This document shows, piece after piece, positions 5,982-13,468 of a stretch of 59,230 nucleotides of DNA. Every line of letters starts with the position of its first letter. The first letter of the stretch is position 1. The stretch covers positions 1 through 59,230 of the IMG/VR virus record IMGVR_UViG_3300012936_000013; one strand, given 5' to 3'. The notes beneath the pieces are model-generated. The model was given only the letters and a program-made list of their open reading frames with translations. It had not been told where the DNA came from and made no database searches. The stretch comes from a virus. The position numbers and the translations under genes are program-made.

Positions 5982-8216
5982 TTAAGGCAAACAAACGTCA
6001 GCAAATATGTTTCGGAGCACAGCCGCATTGATTTGACTGATATTGTAGGTCTCGCAAATTGAGTCATACTGATTGTTATAGCTGCCATCTATGAAGCAAT
6101 GGATTTCAAAGTTGTTCGTGGGTTGTTCGCAATCTGGTGGCAAGCAAGGACACCCTCCGATGCCATCACACGTTTGAGTTCTTGCAGCAACCTGTTGCTC
6201 TGTTAAATTTCTCCAAGTCTGTGCCATCTCGTCGCCGAATATAAAAACATATGGATATGCATCAGGTCTCCAACCCACGTTCGCTGGGTCTTGAACATCG
6301 GCAAGGTCATACAGCACATCGTATGACGGCTCCTCACCGCATTCCAACCCGTTGTTAAGAACCTGAATCAGTAAATTTAAAAACACGTTAACGTTCACCA
6401 GACCACCCGACATGTTATAATACGGCTGCTCATCACAGGAATCAACTGGTGCTGAACTGGGTGGTGCTGGATAAAGGAGCAAAGCGAACCTGTGCTCAGT
6501 GCCCATAAAGTCTTGGGCGTACTGGCTAATTGCGTCGTGAATATCCTGAATCTCGTCTCGCATGGAACCAGTAATGTCAATGACGAACACCATGTCTACA
6601 CGTTCAAAAGAATTTAAATCTTCGTCTGTCAGACCATCACAGTCATTATCTTCTTCATCACAAACTTCTTCTTCGGGTCCGACCGCACCGCAGTCTTCAG
6701 GCAACATTCTCCATGTCTGTAGCTGCTGATCGTATTCACAAGTTTGCGAGCCCGCCGTACAGAGACCTTGCTCGCAACTGCCGGGTCCGTTCTCCTGTGC
6801 TTGTCTAGCAATTTCAGGAATTGGAGAGTTTGGATCGCAGTCGCAAACAACATTAACTAAGTGACCGCCGTTCACATTATTCTCTCCAACATCACAATCA
6901 TGATCCCAGCCATCGCAAACTTCTTCATCGCACAGCCCCCACCACGTGTTCGGACTATTTCCCTCGTGTCGTGGGTCGCAGGCACGATAGCACTCACCGT
7001 ACTGGCAGTCTCCGTTTTCGCAAACACAATCTTTCTTAGCCTTTCCGCACGTTAGCCCTGCTGCTTGCATTTCGGGAATCGTACAATCAGGTGCATTCGG
7101 TCCTACTTCTGCTGGGTCGCATTGGCACTCTTGTCCCTCGTCAATTAGTCCGTCACAGTCGTCATCTTCACCGTTACACGGTTCGGTGTCCTCGTTTCCC
7201 GGTTGAGGTGCATCACAGACAGAGTATTCTCCTCCGGTGCAATACTGATAACCGTAGACAGGACAGCCGTTGGTGCAGAGAATCGGCTCAGCGTCTTCAT
7301 CGGTCTGAGTATCGCAGTCGTTGTCCAGACCATCACACATGTCTTGCTGTTCGCCAGTGTATGCATCCACGCACATCATGTCAGAAGTTACACTGTTGCA
7401 AATAAAATAGCCGGGTTCGCATACCCCAATGCTTGAGCCACATGAATCTCCAACGCCAGCTACTGCGCCGGGTTCATCAGCGAATCCGTTGCAGTTGTTG
7501 TCTCTACCATCACAGGTCTCTGGCTCGGGACCAATGAAAAGTGCCCCATCACACATTACCTCTCCACCTTGGCACTTCAAGGTTCCTGTCTCGTAAACGC
7601 AATCAGTGTCCTCGTAAACAAGCGTGCTTGGCTCTACACCTTCAGGCACTTCCGGGTGGCAAAGACCAAGGTCTTGCATGTCCTCATCTATGTGCATATT
7701 ACAGTTGTTATCTAGACCATCACAAACCTCCGAAGCAGAAGGGTTCACACTCGCATTGAAGTCATCGCAGTCGTCTCCACATACCGTACCATCAGGTCTT
7801 GTCGCTTGGGCTGAAAGGTGCCCATCTTGATCGTTATCGTAAGGTTCATCAATCTCGCCATCGCAGTCGTTGTCCTTGCCGTCGCATACGTCACCGACCG
7901 GTGTCACGCTGCCCACACAAATATCGTCAGTTCTTATGTTGTGCCAGTTAGCTAGACAGTCAACGTCTTCTCCGCAGAAATCGGAGGGTCTGTAAACCTC
8001 TTGGCGACAACGAATGATTCCTGCATTGCATTCGCCAACACTTAACTCTGATTTTGATCTTGATTCATAGGTGAAATCGTCTTCAGTTCCCGAGCATGGG
8101 ATCTGCTTGACGGATCTGTGGGAACAAGCCTTTATCAACTCAATGCCGTCGTCGCACGAACACGATGATAAAATAAATGTGCTCAGGAGTGCGAGCACTA
8201 CGCTTAGATTCCTCAC
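5982..8216 (-). CDS. Large lipoprotein with MopE-like repeats and a VWA domain
   Basis: The GTG start at 8216 gives VRNLSVVLALL and lipobox LSSC, so the protein is lipid-anchored and exported. An upstream TTG at 8243 is possible. Residues of about 90-545 are Cys/Asp-rich and hold seven copies of a C-D/N-G-x-D-(N/D)-(D/N)-C-(D/N) motif followed by a DE pair (for example VCDGKDNDCDGEIDE). This matches the putative metal-binding MopE motif of myxobacterial and deltaproteobacterial surface proteins. From about 548 comes a von Willebrand A domain whose MIDAS begins DMVFVIDITGSM, needed for Mg-dependent adhesion. At about 744 aa it is one of the largest genes here. It is likely displayed on the infected cell surface or is a virion adhesin; which is unknown. 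Probably acquired from a bacterium. Confidence 0.8.
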   Translation of the reverse strand: MRNLSVVLALLSTFILSSCSCDDGIELIKACSHRSVKQIPCSGTEDDFTYESRSKSELSVGECNAGIIRCRQEVYRPSDFCGEDVDCLANWHNIRTDDICVGSVTPVGDVCDGKDNDCDGEIDEPYDNDQDGHLSAQATRPDGTVCGDDCDDFNASVNPSASEVCDGLDNNCNMHIDEDMQDLGLCHPEVPEGVEPSTLVYEDTDCVYETGTLKCQGGEVMCDGALFIGPEPETCDGRDNNCNGFADEPGAVAGVGDSCGSSIGVCEPGYFICNSVTSDMMCVDAYTGEQQDMCDGLDNDCDTQTDEDAEPILCTNGCPVYGYQYCTGGEYSVCDAPQPGNEDTEPCNGEDDDCDGLIDEGQECQCDPAEVGPNAPDCTIPEMQAAGLTCGKAKKDCVCENGDCQYGECYRACDPRHEGNSPNTWWGLCDEEVCDGWDHDCDVGENNVNGGHLVNVVCDCDPNSPIPEIARQAQENGPGSCEQGLCTAGSQTCEYDQQLQTWRMLPEDCGAVGPEEEVCDEEDNDCDGLTDEDLNSFERVDMVFVIDITGSMRDEIQDIHDAISQYAQDFMGTEHRFALLLYPAPPSSAPVDSCDEQPYYNMSGGLVNVNVFLNLLIQVLNNGLECGEEPSYDVLYDLADVQDPANVGWRPDAYPYVFIFGDEMAQTWRNLTEQQVAARTQTCDGIGGCPCLPPDCEQPTNNFEIHCFIDGSYNNQYDSICETYNISQINAAVLRNIFADVCLP

Positions 8217-8247
8217 CCCATTGGTCCCGCCTAACAATTTCAAATAC

Positions 8248-8264
8248 GGGCAAAAGAATTGCCC
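8248..8264 (-). promoter_or_regulatory. Leader hairpin before the VWA lipoprotein
   Basis: GGGCAA and TTGCCC form a perfect 6-bp stem around a 5-base loop, about 30 bases upstream of the start. No T-run follows, so it is more likely a leader structure or processing site than a terminator. Confidence 0.4.
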
Positions 8265-8292
8265 CTATTAGTAGGTAGTGACCAAAAAACGT

Positions 8293-8937
8293 TTATGCCT
8301 CTTGATTCTGCTCTTTTTTATAGATCTGGATTTCTACGCCGGGGAAATTCTCTTGGAGCCACTTCAATTCAAACTTCGGTAGCTTGTAAAGAAAGATTAA
8401 CTTCTTACAAAAATGAAAAGGAATTAATGTTCCAAGAGCGTCAACCTTTGCATCAATTCCCGAGCCTGAATCGGCGGCAGAGTCTGCCATCGTCACTCTA
8501 ACTTCGGCTTCGGGGGTATCAATCGTTGGGTCTTGATGACTGCGAAACTCAAACTGTCCTGTGGCGGCAAGCGCCGAGCCGTCAAAAACGAGCACTAGGT
8601 TACCGAAAGCGCCACCGGACAACGGATCAAGTTCTGTCGCAAAAGACACGCCGTTTTGCCCCGCACCATGGCGAGAGTGGTCGCTGTAGTCACGAAGACC
8701 TAGTTCAGCAATACTGGACAATAGCGGTGGTCTAGTTGCATGATACAGTTCTGCCGGAATCTCTGCTGGCGACAGCGCCTCTGGCTGAGCAACCTCCTCT
8801 GGGTTGTATACCGTCTCTAGGTTGTGTTGTTCTGATTCATAAATAAATTGTTTCCAGCGAGAGCCAAACCCAATAGCGGGTTCTGTTTGATCCTGCCCTG
8901 TCTCCAAATATTGTTTCCATAAATCTTTAAATGACAT
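8293..8937 (-). CDS. ADP-ribosyltransferase-like protein with capsid-targeting N-terminus
   Basis: The start at 8937 (MSFKDLWKQYLETG) has GGAG six bases upstream. The N-terminus and a second copy at about 26-34 (SRWKQFIYES) look like T4 capsid-targeting sequences: a basic/aromatic amphipathic stretch then F/Y-(I/L)-x-E at the cleavage site. Residues of about 62-125 resemble an ADP-ribosyltransferase core: AELYHAT, LLSSIAELGL, NGVSFATELDP and LVLVFDGSAL. T4 Alt is a packaged, injected ADP-ribosyltransferase, which gives a working model. The catalytic Glu could not be assigned. The target is unknown. Confidence 0.6.
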   Translation of the reverse strand: MSFKDLWKQYLETGQDQTEPAIGFGSRWKQFIYESEQHNLETVYNPEEVAQPEALSPAEIPAELYHATRPPLLSSIAELGLRDYSDHSRHGAGQNGVSFATELDPLSGGAFGNLVLVFDGSALAATGQFEFRSHQDPTIDTPEAEVRVTMADSAADSGSGIDAKVDALGTLIPFHFCKKLIFLYKLPKFELKWLQENFPGVEIQIYKKEQNQEA

Positions 8938-8938
8938 T

Positions 8939-9139
8939 TTAATCTCCAAATGGGATTTCTTCCCAATCATATTCTTCATCATAAGTATCTTGCTCGTTGA
9001 TATAAGATTCATACTCTAAAAGATTCTCTACTTCCGCTGCGTGCTCGTCTGAAAGAGATTCCCTCATCTCACCCAGATTTCTATACGCTTCTTTCAAAGT
9101 AAGTTTACCTTTCTCAAACTCAACACAAATAAGACACAT
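8939..9139 (-). CDS. Small conserved phage protein (MCLICVEF type), 66 aa
   Basis: The start at 9139 (MCLICVEFEKGKLTLKEAY) has GGAG seven bases upstream. The same opening, followed by RNLGEM and a Glu-rich helix, is widespread in large phages by recollection, with no known function. The N-terminal Cys-x-x-Cys could bind metal. It ends two bases before the ART-like gene. Confidence 0.65.
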   Translation of the reverse strand: MCLICVEFEKGKLTLKEAYRNLGEMRESLSDEHAAEVENLLEYESYINEQDTYDEEYDWEEIPFGD

Positions 9140-9140
9140 A

Positions 9141-9359
9141 TTAATTCTCCACTTTCTCACACTCTTGCAACTCCTCAAGAAGCTCCCCTCTTGCCTTGTC
9201 GCTCATGTGTTCTAAAATATATTTTTTAATCAACTCGTCGGATGCCTCATGGTATGTCGTACCTGCATAGCAGTATGGACAAGGGCGGTTATACCAAGTC
9301 TTGCCCGAGCCACGACAAGCCAAACAAGTACCATGAAAATAAAGTTTACCCAACGCCAA
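9141..9359 (-). CDS. Small zinc-finger protein (DnaJ-type CxxCxGxG)
   Basis: A TTG start at 9359 with AGGGGG eight bases upstream. CLACRGSG and CPYCYAG make one DnaJ-type zinc-finger pair near residues 12-32, followed by a helical acidic tail. Probably a protein- or nucleic-acid-binding adaptor. Its overlap-free join to the next gene suggests one transcript. A bare TATAAT without a -35 lies about 20 bases upstream. Confidence 0.6.
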   Translation of the reverse strand: MALGKLYFHGTCLACRGSGKTWYNRPCPYCYAGTTYHEASDELIKKYILEHMSDKARGELLEELQECEKVEN

Positions 9360-9414
9360 CTTGACAGCCCCCTGTACTATTATAATTAGGAAAGTTTGCT
9401 GTTTTTTTCACCTA

Positions 9415-10290
9415 TTAGACCCCACCAGCGCCCGGAGGGGCACTTTTTCCACGCTTCTTGTCTCGCTTCTGGTGTCCTTTGCCGCCGCCTGTTTCCTTGT
9501 TCGCCCCAGTGTCAAGAACTCTGGTCTTTCTCCTCGGGTGATCTTTAATCTTGTCTGATTCGTCCTGCCAATCTCGCTCTGTTAGCTCCCCTGCCACGAT
9601 CAGCCTACCCGCTTTCTGAAGGGCAGACATGACCTCTGAACTATCTTTCTTATACATCTTCGTTGTTGAATTTTTATGCCAGTCTGGACCGTCTTTTGAA
9701 ATAGCTCTCGCCTGATCGCAGTCATCAGACTTGTCATCTGGCGTTAGCTGCGGAACAGTCTTGTTTACCTTTGCGCCGCTTGCGCTGGGATCGTGGTTCG
9801 TGTCCATCTGCTGTGCATCCACGTCACCACGCTGCTCGTACTTGTCCCATACAGCCTGTGCGTATTGTGACACAGAAAACCTGTCTGATGTGAGACCGCC
9901 GCCATTTTGTGAGGCGTATTCAATCGCCACCTCATAAAGAAGTGGACCCCAACCCTTTTGGGCTTCAGAACCAATAACTGTCCAGCCATCAAAACACGGT
10001 CCCTCTTGATCTTCTTCTGTTTTCAGGATCTCTACATTACCAAACGGAAGCCCCGTCTGAATAACTTTTCTGTTTTTGTATACCACTGCATCGTTACGGG
10101 TTAATTCAGAATACTGTTGCGTCTCCGCATCTTCAATGCGAACATACATAATACCCTTGCCAAGAGAAGCATCGCTGGCAATCACAACACCAACATCGGG
10201 CAGTGCAAGCAGCATATCAATTTGCTTCTGGATTCGTGGGTCAATGCCCTCGTTGAGAAACCTTCGCCAATTTTCCATCAACTGTTTCAC
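9415..10290 (-). CDS. Capsid-targeted protein with GNAT-like region
   Basis: GTG start at 10290, overlapping the stop of the upstream gene (TAGTG). It opens MKQLMENWRRFLNEG, which matches a T4-type capsid-targeting sequence with cleavage expected after FLNE. Residues of about 95-165 (GWTVIGSEAQKGWGPLLYE, IEYASQNGGGLTSDR, AVWDKYEQRGDV) resemble acetyltransferase-like proteins of marine myophages, with a GxGPLL turn. The C-terminal 60 aa are basic and disordered. Inferred role: packaged enzyme injected with DNA. Enzyme activity is unproven. Confidence 0.55.
   Translation of the reverse strand: MKQLMENWRRFLNEGIDPRIQKQIDMLLALPDVGVVIASDASLGKGIMYVRIEDAETQQYSELTRNDAVVYKNRKVIQTGLPFGNVEILKTEEDQEGPCFDGWTVIGSEAQKGWGPLLYEVAIEYASQNGGGLTSDRFSVSQYAQAVWDKYEQRGDVDAQQMDTNHDPSASGAKVNKTVPQLTPDDKSDDCDQARAISKDGPDWHKNSTTKMYKKDSSEVMSALQKAGRLIVAGELTERDWQDESDKIKDHPRRKTRVLDTGANKETGGGKGHQKRDKKRGKSAPPGAGGV
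10265..10290 (-). repeat. Shared capsid-targeting coding repeat, copy 1
   Basis: The 14-base string CGCCAATTTTCCAT (plus strand, 10265-10278) and the bases around it recur at 10669-10682 and 13321-13334. Each copy encodes the start of a capsid-targeting N-terminus. Similarity stops after the targeting peptide, which suggests N-terminal modules were copied or recombined. Confidence 0.6.
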
Positions 10291-10694
10291 TATGCAATTC
10301 TCCTATCAATAACCTTAATTGCAGCAGGCTGAACAACACCATGATACTCAACTGTGTCGCCCTCATTGTCCACCACGTTGCTGTCCAACTTAAACAACTC
10401 TGGGTTTAATTGTGTGGTGTCTATTTCCATGACGATAATCTCCAACCCATCGTCACCCTCAAACTTGTCCCACGCATCGTCAGATGTTTCGGCATAAGAA
10501 AATGCCACTTCGGGGTCAAGCGCAAGATAAACAACGCCACGAACAGAATCATCCCAATATGTTTCTCTGTCGCCACCAAGACCATCCTTCTGAATAGATG
10601 GAATTAGCGGTCCATAGCTTGCATGATAAAGGACGGGAGGAACTTCATAGTTCTCCTTCAGGTATCGCCGCCAATTTTCCATTAGCTGTTTCAT
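10290..10694 (-). CDS. ADP-ribosyltransferase-like protein with capsid-targeting N-terminus
   Basis: The start at 10694 gives MKQLMENWRRYLKEN, almost identical to the N-terminus of the next gene, at DNA level as well. The body has PVLYHASYGPLIPSI, then GVVYLALDPEVAFSYAE and an acidic C-terminal half. The YHAS...I...GL...VYLA-S/D order is that of small ADP-ribosyltransferase-fold proteins. At 134 aa it is a minimal domain. Likely packaged and injected; target unknown. Confidence 0.6.
   Translation of the reverse strand: MKQLMENWRRYLKENYEVPPVLYHASYGPLIPSIQKDGLGGDRETYWDDSVRGVVYLALDPEVAFSYAETSDDAWDKFEGDDGLEIIVMEIDTTQLNPELFKLDSNVVDNEGDTVEYHGVVQPAAIKVIDRRIA
10669..10694 (-). repeat. Shared capsid-targeting coding repeat, copy 2
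   Basis: Second copy of the CGCCAATTTTCCAT element, at the start of the 134-aa ART-like gene. Confidence 0.6.
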
Positions 10695-11080
10695 ATGTAC
10701 TTCACCCAACTATAAAGTTCTCTAGTGTCAAGGTAGTCAGGATCTTCTTCCATTTCGTGGGTATATGCTTCTACTTCAAATGCATTGTACCTATAAGCCT
10801 GTTCTCCAGACTTAGCACCGAACTTTATCAATCCTCGGACATAGAAGCAGAGATACAATATCCATTGACCTACGAAACCCAGTTCCAGTTGCTGGTGAAA
10901 ATGAATACACTCGTGTCTTCTTGTGGTTGGCGACATGATACCTCTGCACCAGACAAAAGGACCAAACGAAATAGCCCAAATGTCAATCGGTGCAAAGTGC
11001 GACAAGAAAACCGGCACCACCGACTTCTCAATAACAATTGGTCGCCTACGGCGAATCCAGTTCCTTATCCACGAAATCAT
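10691..11080 (-). CDS. Membrane-associated HExxH metallopeptidase-like protein
   Basis: 129 aa. RRHECIHFHQQLE at about 54-66 carries HExxH, and about 35 residues on YNAFEVEAY supplies a Glu as third zinc ligand, the arrangement of minimal gluzincins. A hydrophobic segment (GFVGQWILYLCFYVRG) lies between them, and another hydrophobic stretch (VPVFLSHFAPIDIWAISFG) precedes the motif. Its start overlaps the stop of the small lipoprotein (ATGA), so both are coupled. Substrate unknown. A role in envelope disruption is possible given the neighbour. Confidence 0.6.
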   Translation of the reverse strand: MISWIRNWIRRRRPIVIEKSVVPVFLSHFAPIDIWAISFGPFVWCRGIMSPTTRRHECIHFHQQLELGFVGQWILYLCFYVRGLIKFGAKSGEQAYRYNAFEVEAYTHEMEEDPDYLDTRELYSWVKYI

Positions 11081-11244
11081 CCTGCATCACCCGCATCGTT
11101 TCCCGCCTCTGGCAACGAGGCATCACCTTCTTCGCCCGCATCGGGAAGTTCTGGTCTTGCCGCATCAAACGGAACATATGGACCGGGAGACTTCACGCAC
11201 CCCCCGAGCATAACAATCGTTAATAAAATTAATAAACTTTTCAT
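11077..11244 (-). CDS. Small lipoprotein, 55 aa (o-spanin-like candidate)
   Basis: ATG at 11244, overlapping the stop of the upstream gene, to TGA at 11077-11079, overlapping the metallopeptidase start. MKSLLILLTIVMLGGC is a full lipoprotein signal with lipobox LGGC. The mature 40 aa are rich in Pro, Gly, Ala, Asp and Glu and look unfolded. Small proline-rich outer-membrane lipoproteins of this size often serve as o-spanins, but no adjacent i-spanin is recognised. Confidence 0.65.
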   Translation of the reverse strand: MKSLLILLTIVMLGGCVKSPGPYVPFDAARPELPDAGEEGDASLPEAGNDAGDAG

Positions 11245-11759
11245 TTCTGTTGGTTCCTTTCCTTTTCCCAGTTTTTGTCATGACGATACTGATCAGGAGG
11301 ACTCCCCATTAGCATCATGGACTTGTATAGTCCACGGACCAAAGGATTGCCCATGTTATTTTTAAACCAGTTGTCAATCTTATCATTAATACCGTCGCCA
11401 TCAAAGAAATCTCCGATAACCCCCGGTACTTTTAGATTCTTCCAAAGATAGTCAAGCACAGCCATGTCCAGCATGGCGCTCTCATCAACACGTTCTTCTT
11501 CTAAATTAGGTTGGGTGCCGCTATCTCTGTCAAAGTAGGCATAGTTTTCTTTGTCGTATGGGTCTGGGTTATGTAGCCCATCCCTAACATCATTGGCGAG
11601 CATTTCCAGCGCATCAGCCACATATTTGCTGCCTTGCTTCTGCAAAATATCTTTTTTTAGGAAATCTAAAATAGCTTCGTACTCTTGCCGCACGTCGTCA
11701 TAACTAATAGATCTGCCCTCGGAAATAAATTCTTTCCAATCTTCCATCATTCTTTTCAT
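11241..11759 (-). CDS. Capsid-targeted internal protein, 172 aa
   Basis: Opens MKRMMEDWKEFISEG, an excellent T4-type targeting sequence (cleavage expected after FISE), with GAGGAG upstream of the ATG at 11759. The rest is helical and acidic with no recognised domain; the C-terminus ends in charged residues. It probably travels in the head. No enzyme activity can be inferred. Confidence 0.6.
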   Translation of the reverse strand: MKRMMEDWKEFISEGRSISYDDVRQEYEAILDFLKKDILQKQGSKYVADALEMLANDVRDGLHNPDPYDKENYAYFDRDSGTQPNLEEERVDESAMLDMAVLDYLWKNLKVPGVIGDFFDGDGINDKIDNWFKNNMGNPLVRGLYKSMMLMGSPPDQYRHDKNWEKERNQQK

Positions 11760-11809
11760 GTTGTGTGTCTCCTCAACCCTTACTCTATAAGTAGTATTTT
11801 AAGGGCAAA

Positions 11810-11989
11810 TCACCTGTTTGTTAAATCTTTTAAACAATCAATCTTCTCAGACACAGCCTTTTCAAAGAAGCATGGCACCAGAGCGTGCACAACACACTTG
11901 AGGCTCATGGTGGAGAGAAGCAAAGATAGTCTTAGTGCGGCGAACATATGCTCAAAATAGCCCTCGCCACGATCTCTCAAGTGCTTCAT
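11810..11989 (-). CDS. DUF6356-like small membrane protein, 59 aa
   Basis: ATG at 11989 overlapping the previous stop (ATGA), TGA at 11810-11812. GYFEHMFAALRLSLLL is followed by VHALVPCFFEK and a final SEKIDCL segment. This matches the H...Y-x-x-H-M-x-x-A...H-A-(I/L)-x-P-x-x-F pattern of a small conserved family (DUF6356) found in bacteria and phages. One or two membrane helices. Function unknown. Confidence 0.6.
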   Translation of the reverse strand: MKHLRDRGEGYFEHMFAALRLSLLLSTMSLKCVVHALVPCFFEKAVSEKIDCLKDLTNR

Positions 11990-12243
11990 TCCGGGTAGTG
12001 CAAGCGGTATTCCTCGTCAGCCGCTGCCTGAGCTTGCTCGTAAGCCTGTTCCAAAGCCTCCGCAGATTTCGTGAAGCCGTTCTCACTCAGAACTTTCGCA
12101 ATTGGTTTCGCAAGGTGGGGAAACCCTCCAAGCATAGCACCAAACTCTGCTGCCTTCTTGGCGATGGATGAGTCCGAATAGGTAAACTCTTTCAGCAGTT
12201 CTTCTTTGACAATCTTCTTTAATTCTTTTTTTGTAATTTTCAT
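11986..12243 (-). CDS. Small helical protein, possible packaged protein, 85 aa
   Basis: Begins MKITKKELKKIVKEELLKE, an amphipathic basic helix ending in LLKE like a targeting peptide, and then continues AAEFGAMLGGFPH and an Ala/Glu-rich helix. Similar K-I-T...L-K-x-I-(I/V)-K-E-E-L openings occur in marine myophage virion proteins by recollection. Its stop overlaps the DUF6356-like gene. Function unknown. Confidence 0.5.
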   Translation of the reverse strand: MKITKKELKKIVKEELLKEFTYSDSSIAKKAAEFGAMLGGFPHLAKPIAKVLSENGFTKSAEALEQAYEQAQAAADEEYRLHYPE

Positions 12244-12251
12244 TTTAAACC

Positions 12252-13346
12252 CTACCAGTCGTCACACGCCAGCTTCTTTGCTGTTCCTGCTTTTGCATCG
12301 GAACATCCGTGACGAGCACGGAAAGATTTGTTTCTCTTGGAGCCCTTCGGTGCTGCTCGTGCGCCCTTCTCACCCCAGTGCTTTCTAATGTAACCTTCAC
12401 CATCTGGGTTCTTAATGCACTTCATGTACTTCTTACCCTTGGCTGTGGAGGTTGTCTTCTCAGTCGCCTTCGTGCACTTGCCGCCTTCTTCCAATTCTTC
12501 GTCGTCGTCAGAGCAGTTAGATTCGTTCATCTCGCTTGCCTTGGCAAGCAGCGCACTAATGTGTTTGCCTGCGACAAAATCTGGCACTGCTGCTTCCAAT
12601 GACGCAACGACTGAACCACCAGACTGAGAGTAGCGAGCAAACTTCTCAGCATACGGAGCAAAAATTCTAAACTCTGGGTCACTCTGCATCAAAGAAACCA
12701 ACGTCTCAACGTCTGCTGTTTCGCCGTGACTGTACGCTTCGTTTTGCTTGAACTCTCTTAAAAGATTTTCCTTCATCATCCTCATAGCCATCTTAGCCAT
12801 GTCAACAATTGGAAGGGAGAGGTATCTGCTTTTATTATGATCATTGAGGGCATCCAAAACCTTGACAATGGCACTCGCCGAAAACAAATCAAGCATCTGA
12901 CCTTCAATGTTATCGTACGAACCCATGTGAACTACCTGTCTGATGCGCTCCTCTTTTTCTTTCGGATCCATCATCTTTGCTCGCCCTTCGTCTACAGGCA
13001 CACACTTGTCCTTGCCGTCCTCGTCTGTCCCTGCGTGTCTATACCCGTCCCAGCAAGCCTTGCCGTCGGCTCCTTGTTCTTTGCCATCTTTATTCTTGGC
13101 TTCATCAACCTCTGGCTTCTCATGACTCCAGCCTTTCTTGTCAAGTTCAACATGCTTCTCATATGTCTCAGCTTTTACGCCTTTCCCTGTCTTTGGGTCA
13201 TACATCATGTGAGGTTTGAAATCTTCTTCTTCTTTCTCTTTGGATTCGTTTTGAGCACCATAAGTAATGCAAGGATCTTGTCCGCATCCACAATTTTTAG
13301 GCTCTCCCTCAACGAATCTTCGCCAATTTTCCATTATTTGTTTCAT
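12252..13346 (-). CDS. Capsid-targeted internal/structural protein, 364 aa
   Basis: Starts MKQIMENWRRFVEGE, a T4-type targeting sequence. Residues of about 18-125 are charged and low-complexity with Cys pairs. About 135-280 form a helical domain. The last 70 aa are basic with Cys and Trp (YIRKHWGEKGARAAPKGS, SFRARHGCS, LACDDW), a tail I associate with internal virion proteins of marine myophages. Probably DNA-associated inside the head. The start overlaps the stop of a 32-aa frame (ATGA). Confidence 0.55.
   Translation of the reverse strand: MKQIMENWRRFVEGEPKNCGCGQDPCITYGAQNESKEKEEEDFKPHMMYDPKTGKGVKAETYEKHVELDKKGWSHEKPEVDEAKNKDGKEQGADGKACWDGYRHAGTDEDGKDKCVPVDEGRAKMMDPKEKEERIRQVVHMGSYDNIEGQMLDLFSASAIVKVLDALNDHNKSRYLSLPIVDMAKMAMRMMKENLLREFKQNEAYSHGETADVETLVSLMQSDPEFRIFAPYAEKFARYSQSGGSVVASLEAAVPDFVAGKHISALLAKASEMNESNCSDDDEELEEGGKCTKATEKTTSTAKGKKYMKCIKNPDGEGYIRKHWGEKGARAAPKGSKRNKSFRARHGCSDAKAGTAKKLACDDW
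13321..13346 (-). repeat. Shared capsid-targeting coding repeat, copy 3
   Basis: Third copy of the CGCCAATTTTCCAT element, at the start of the 364-aa internal protein gene. Confidence 0.6.
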
Positions 13347-13441
13347 TTTAATCTTCCCTGTTCATTTCTAAACTCTTGGAACATTACCGCTCTAGCGAAA
13401 ATTGTCTCCAAGATGAGCATCATAAGACGTTCTTTCGTCAT
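13343..13441 (-). CDS. Small leader-type peptide, 32 aa
   Basis: ATG at 13441 to TGA overlapping the next start, encoding MTKERLMMLILETIFARAV and a charged tail. The exact 4-base overlap favours translation and coupling to the internal protein gene. The ribosome site is poor. It might be a leader peptide rather than a functional protein. Confidence 0.35.
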   Translation of the reverse strand: MTKERLMMLILETIFARAVMFQEFRNEQGRLK

Positions 13442-13468
13442 ACCTTTATAAATAGTCTCTTTAAACGT

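Noticed and set aside
9375-9385. TATAAT upstream of the small zinc-finger gene
   Set aside because: No -35 or extended -10 is visible at proper distance, so it was not listed as a promoter.
10598-11365. Plus-strand open frame of 255 codons
   Set aside because: It lies opposite the HExxH protein, the small lipoprotein and part of a packaged protein, all with good ribosome sites and domains. Its composition (Ser/Pro-rich) is that of a shadow frame.
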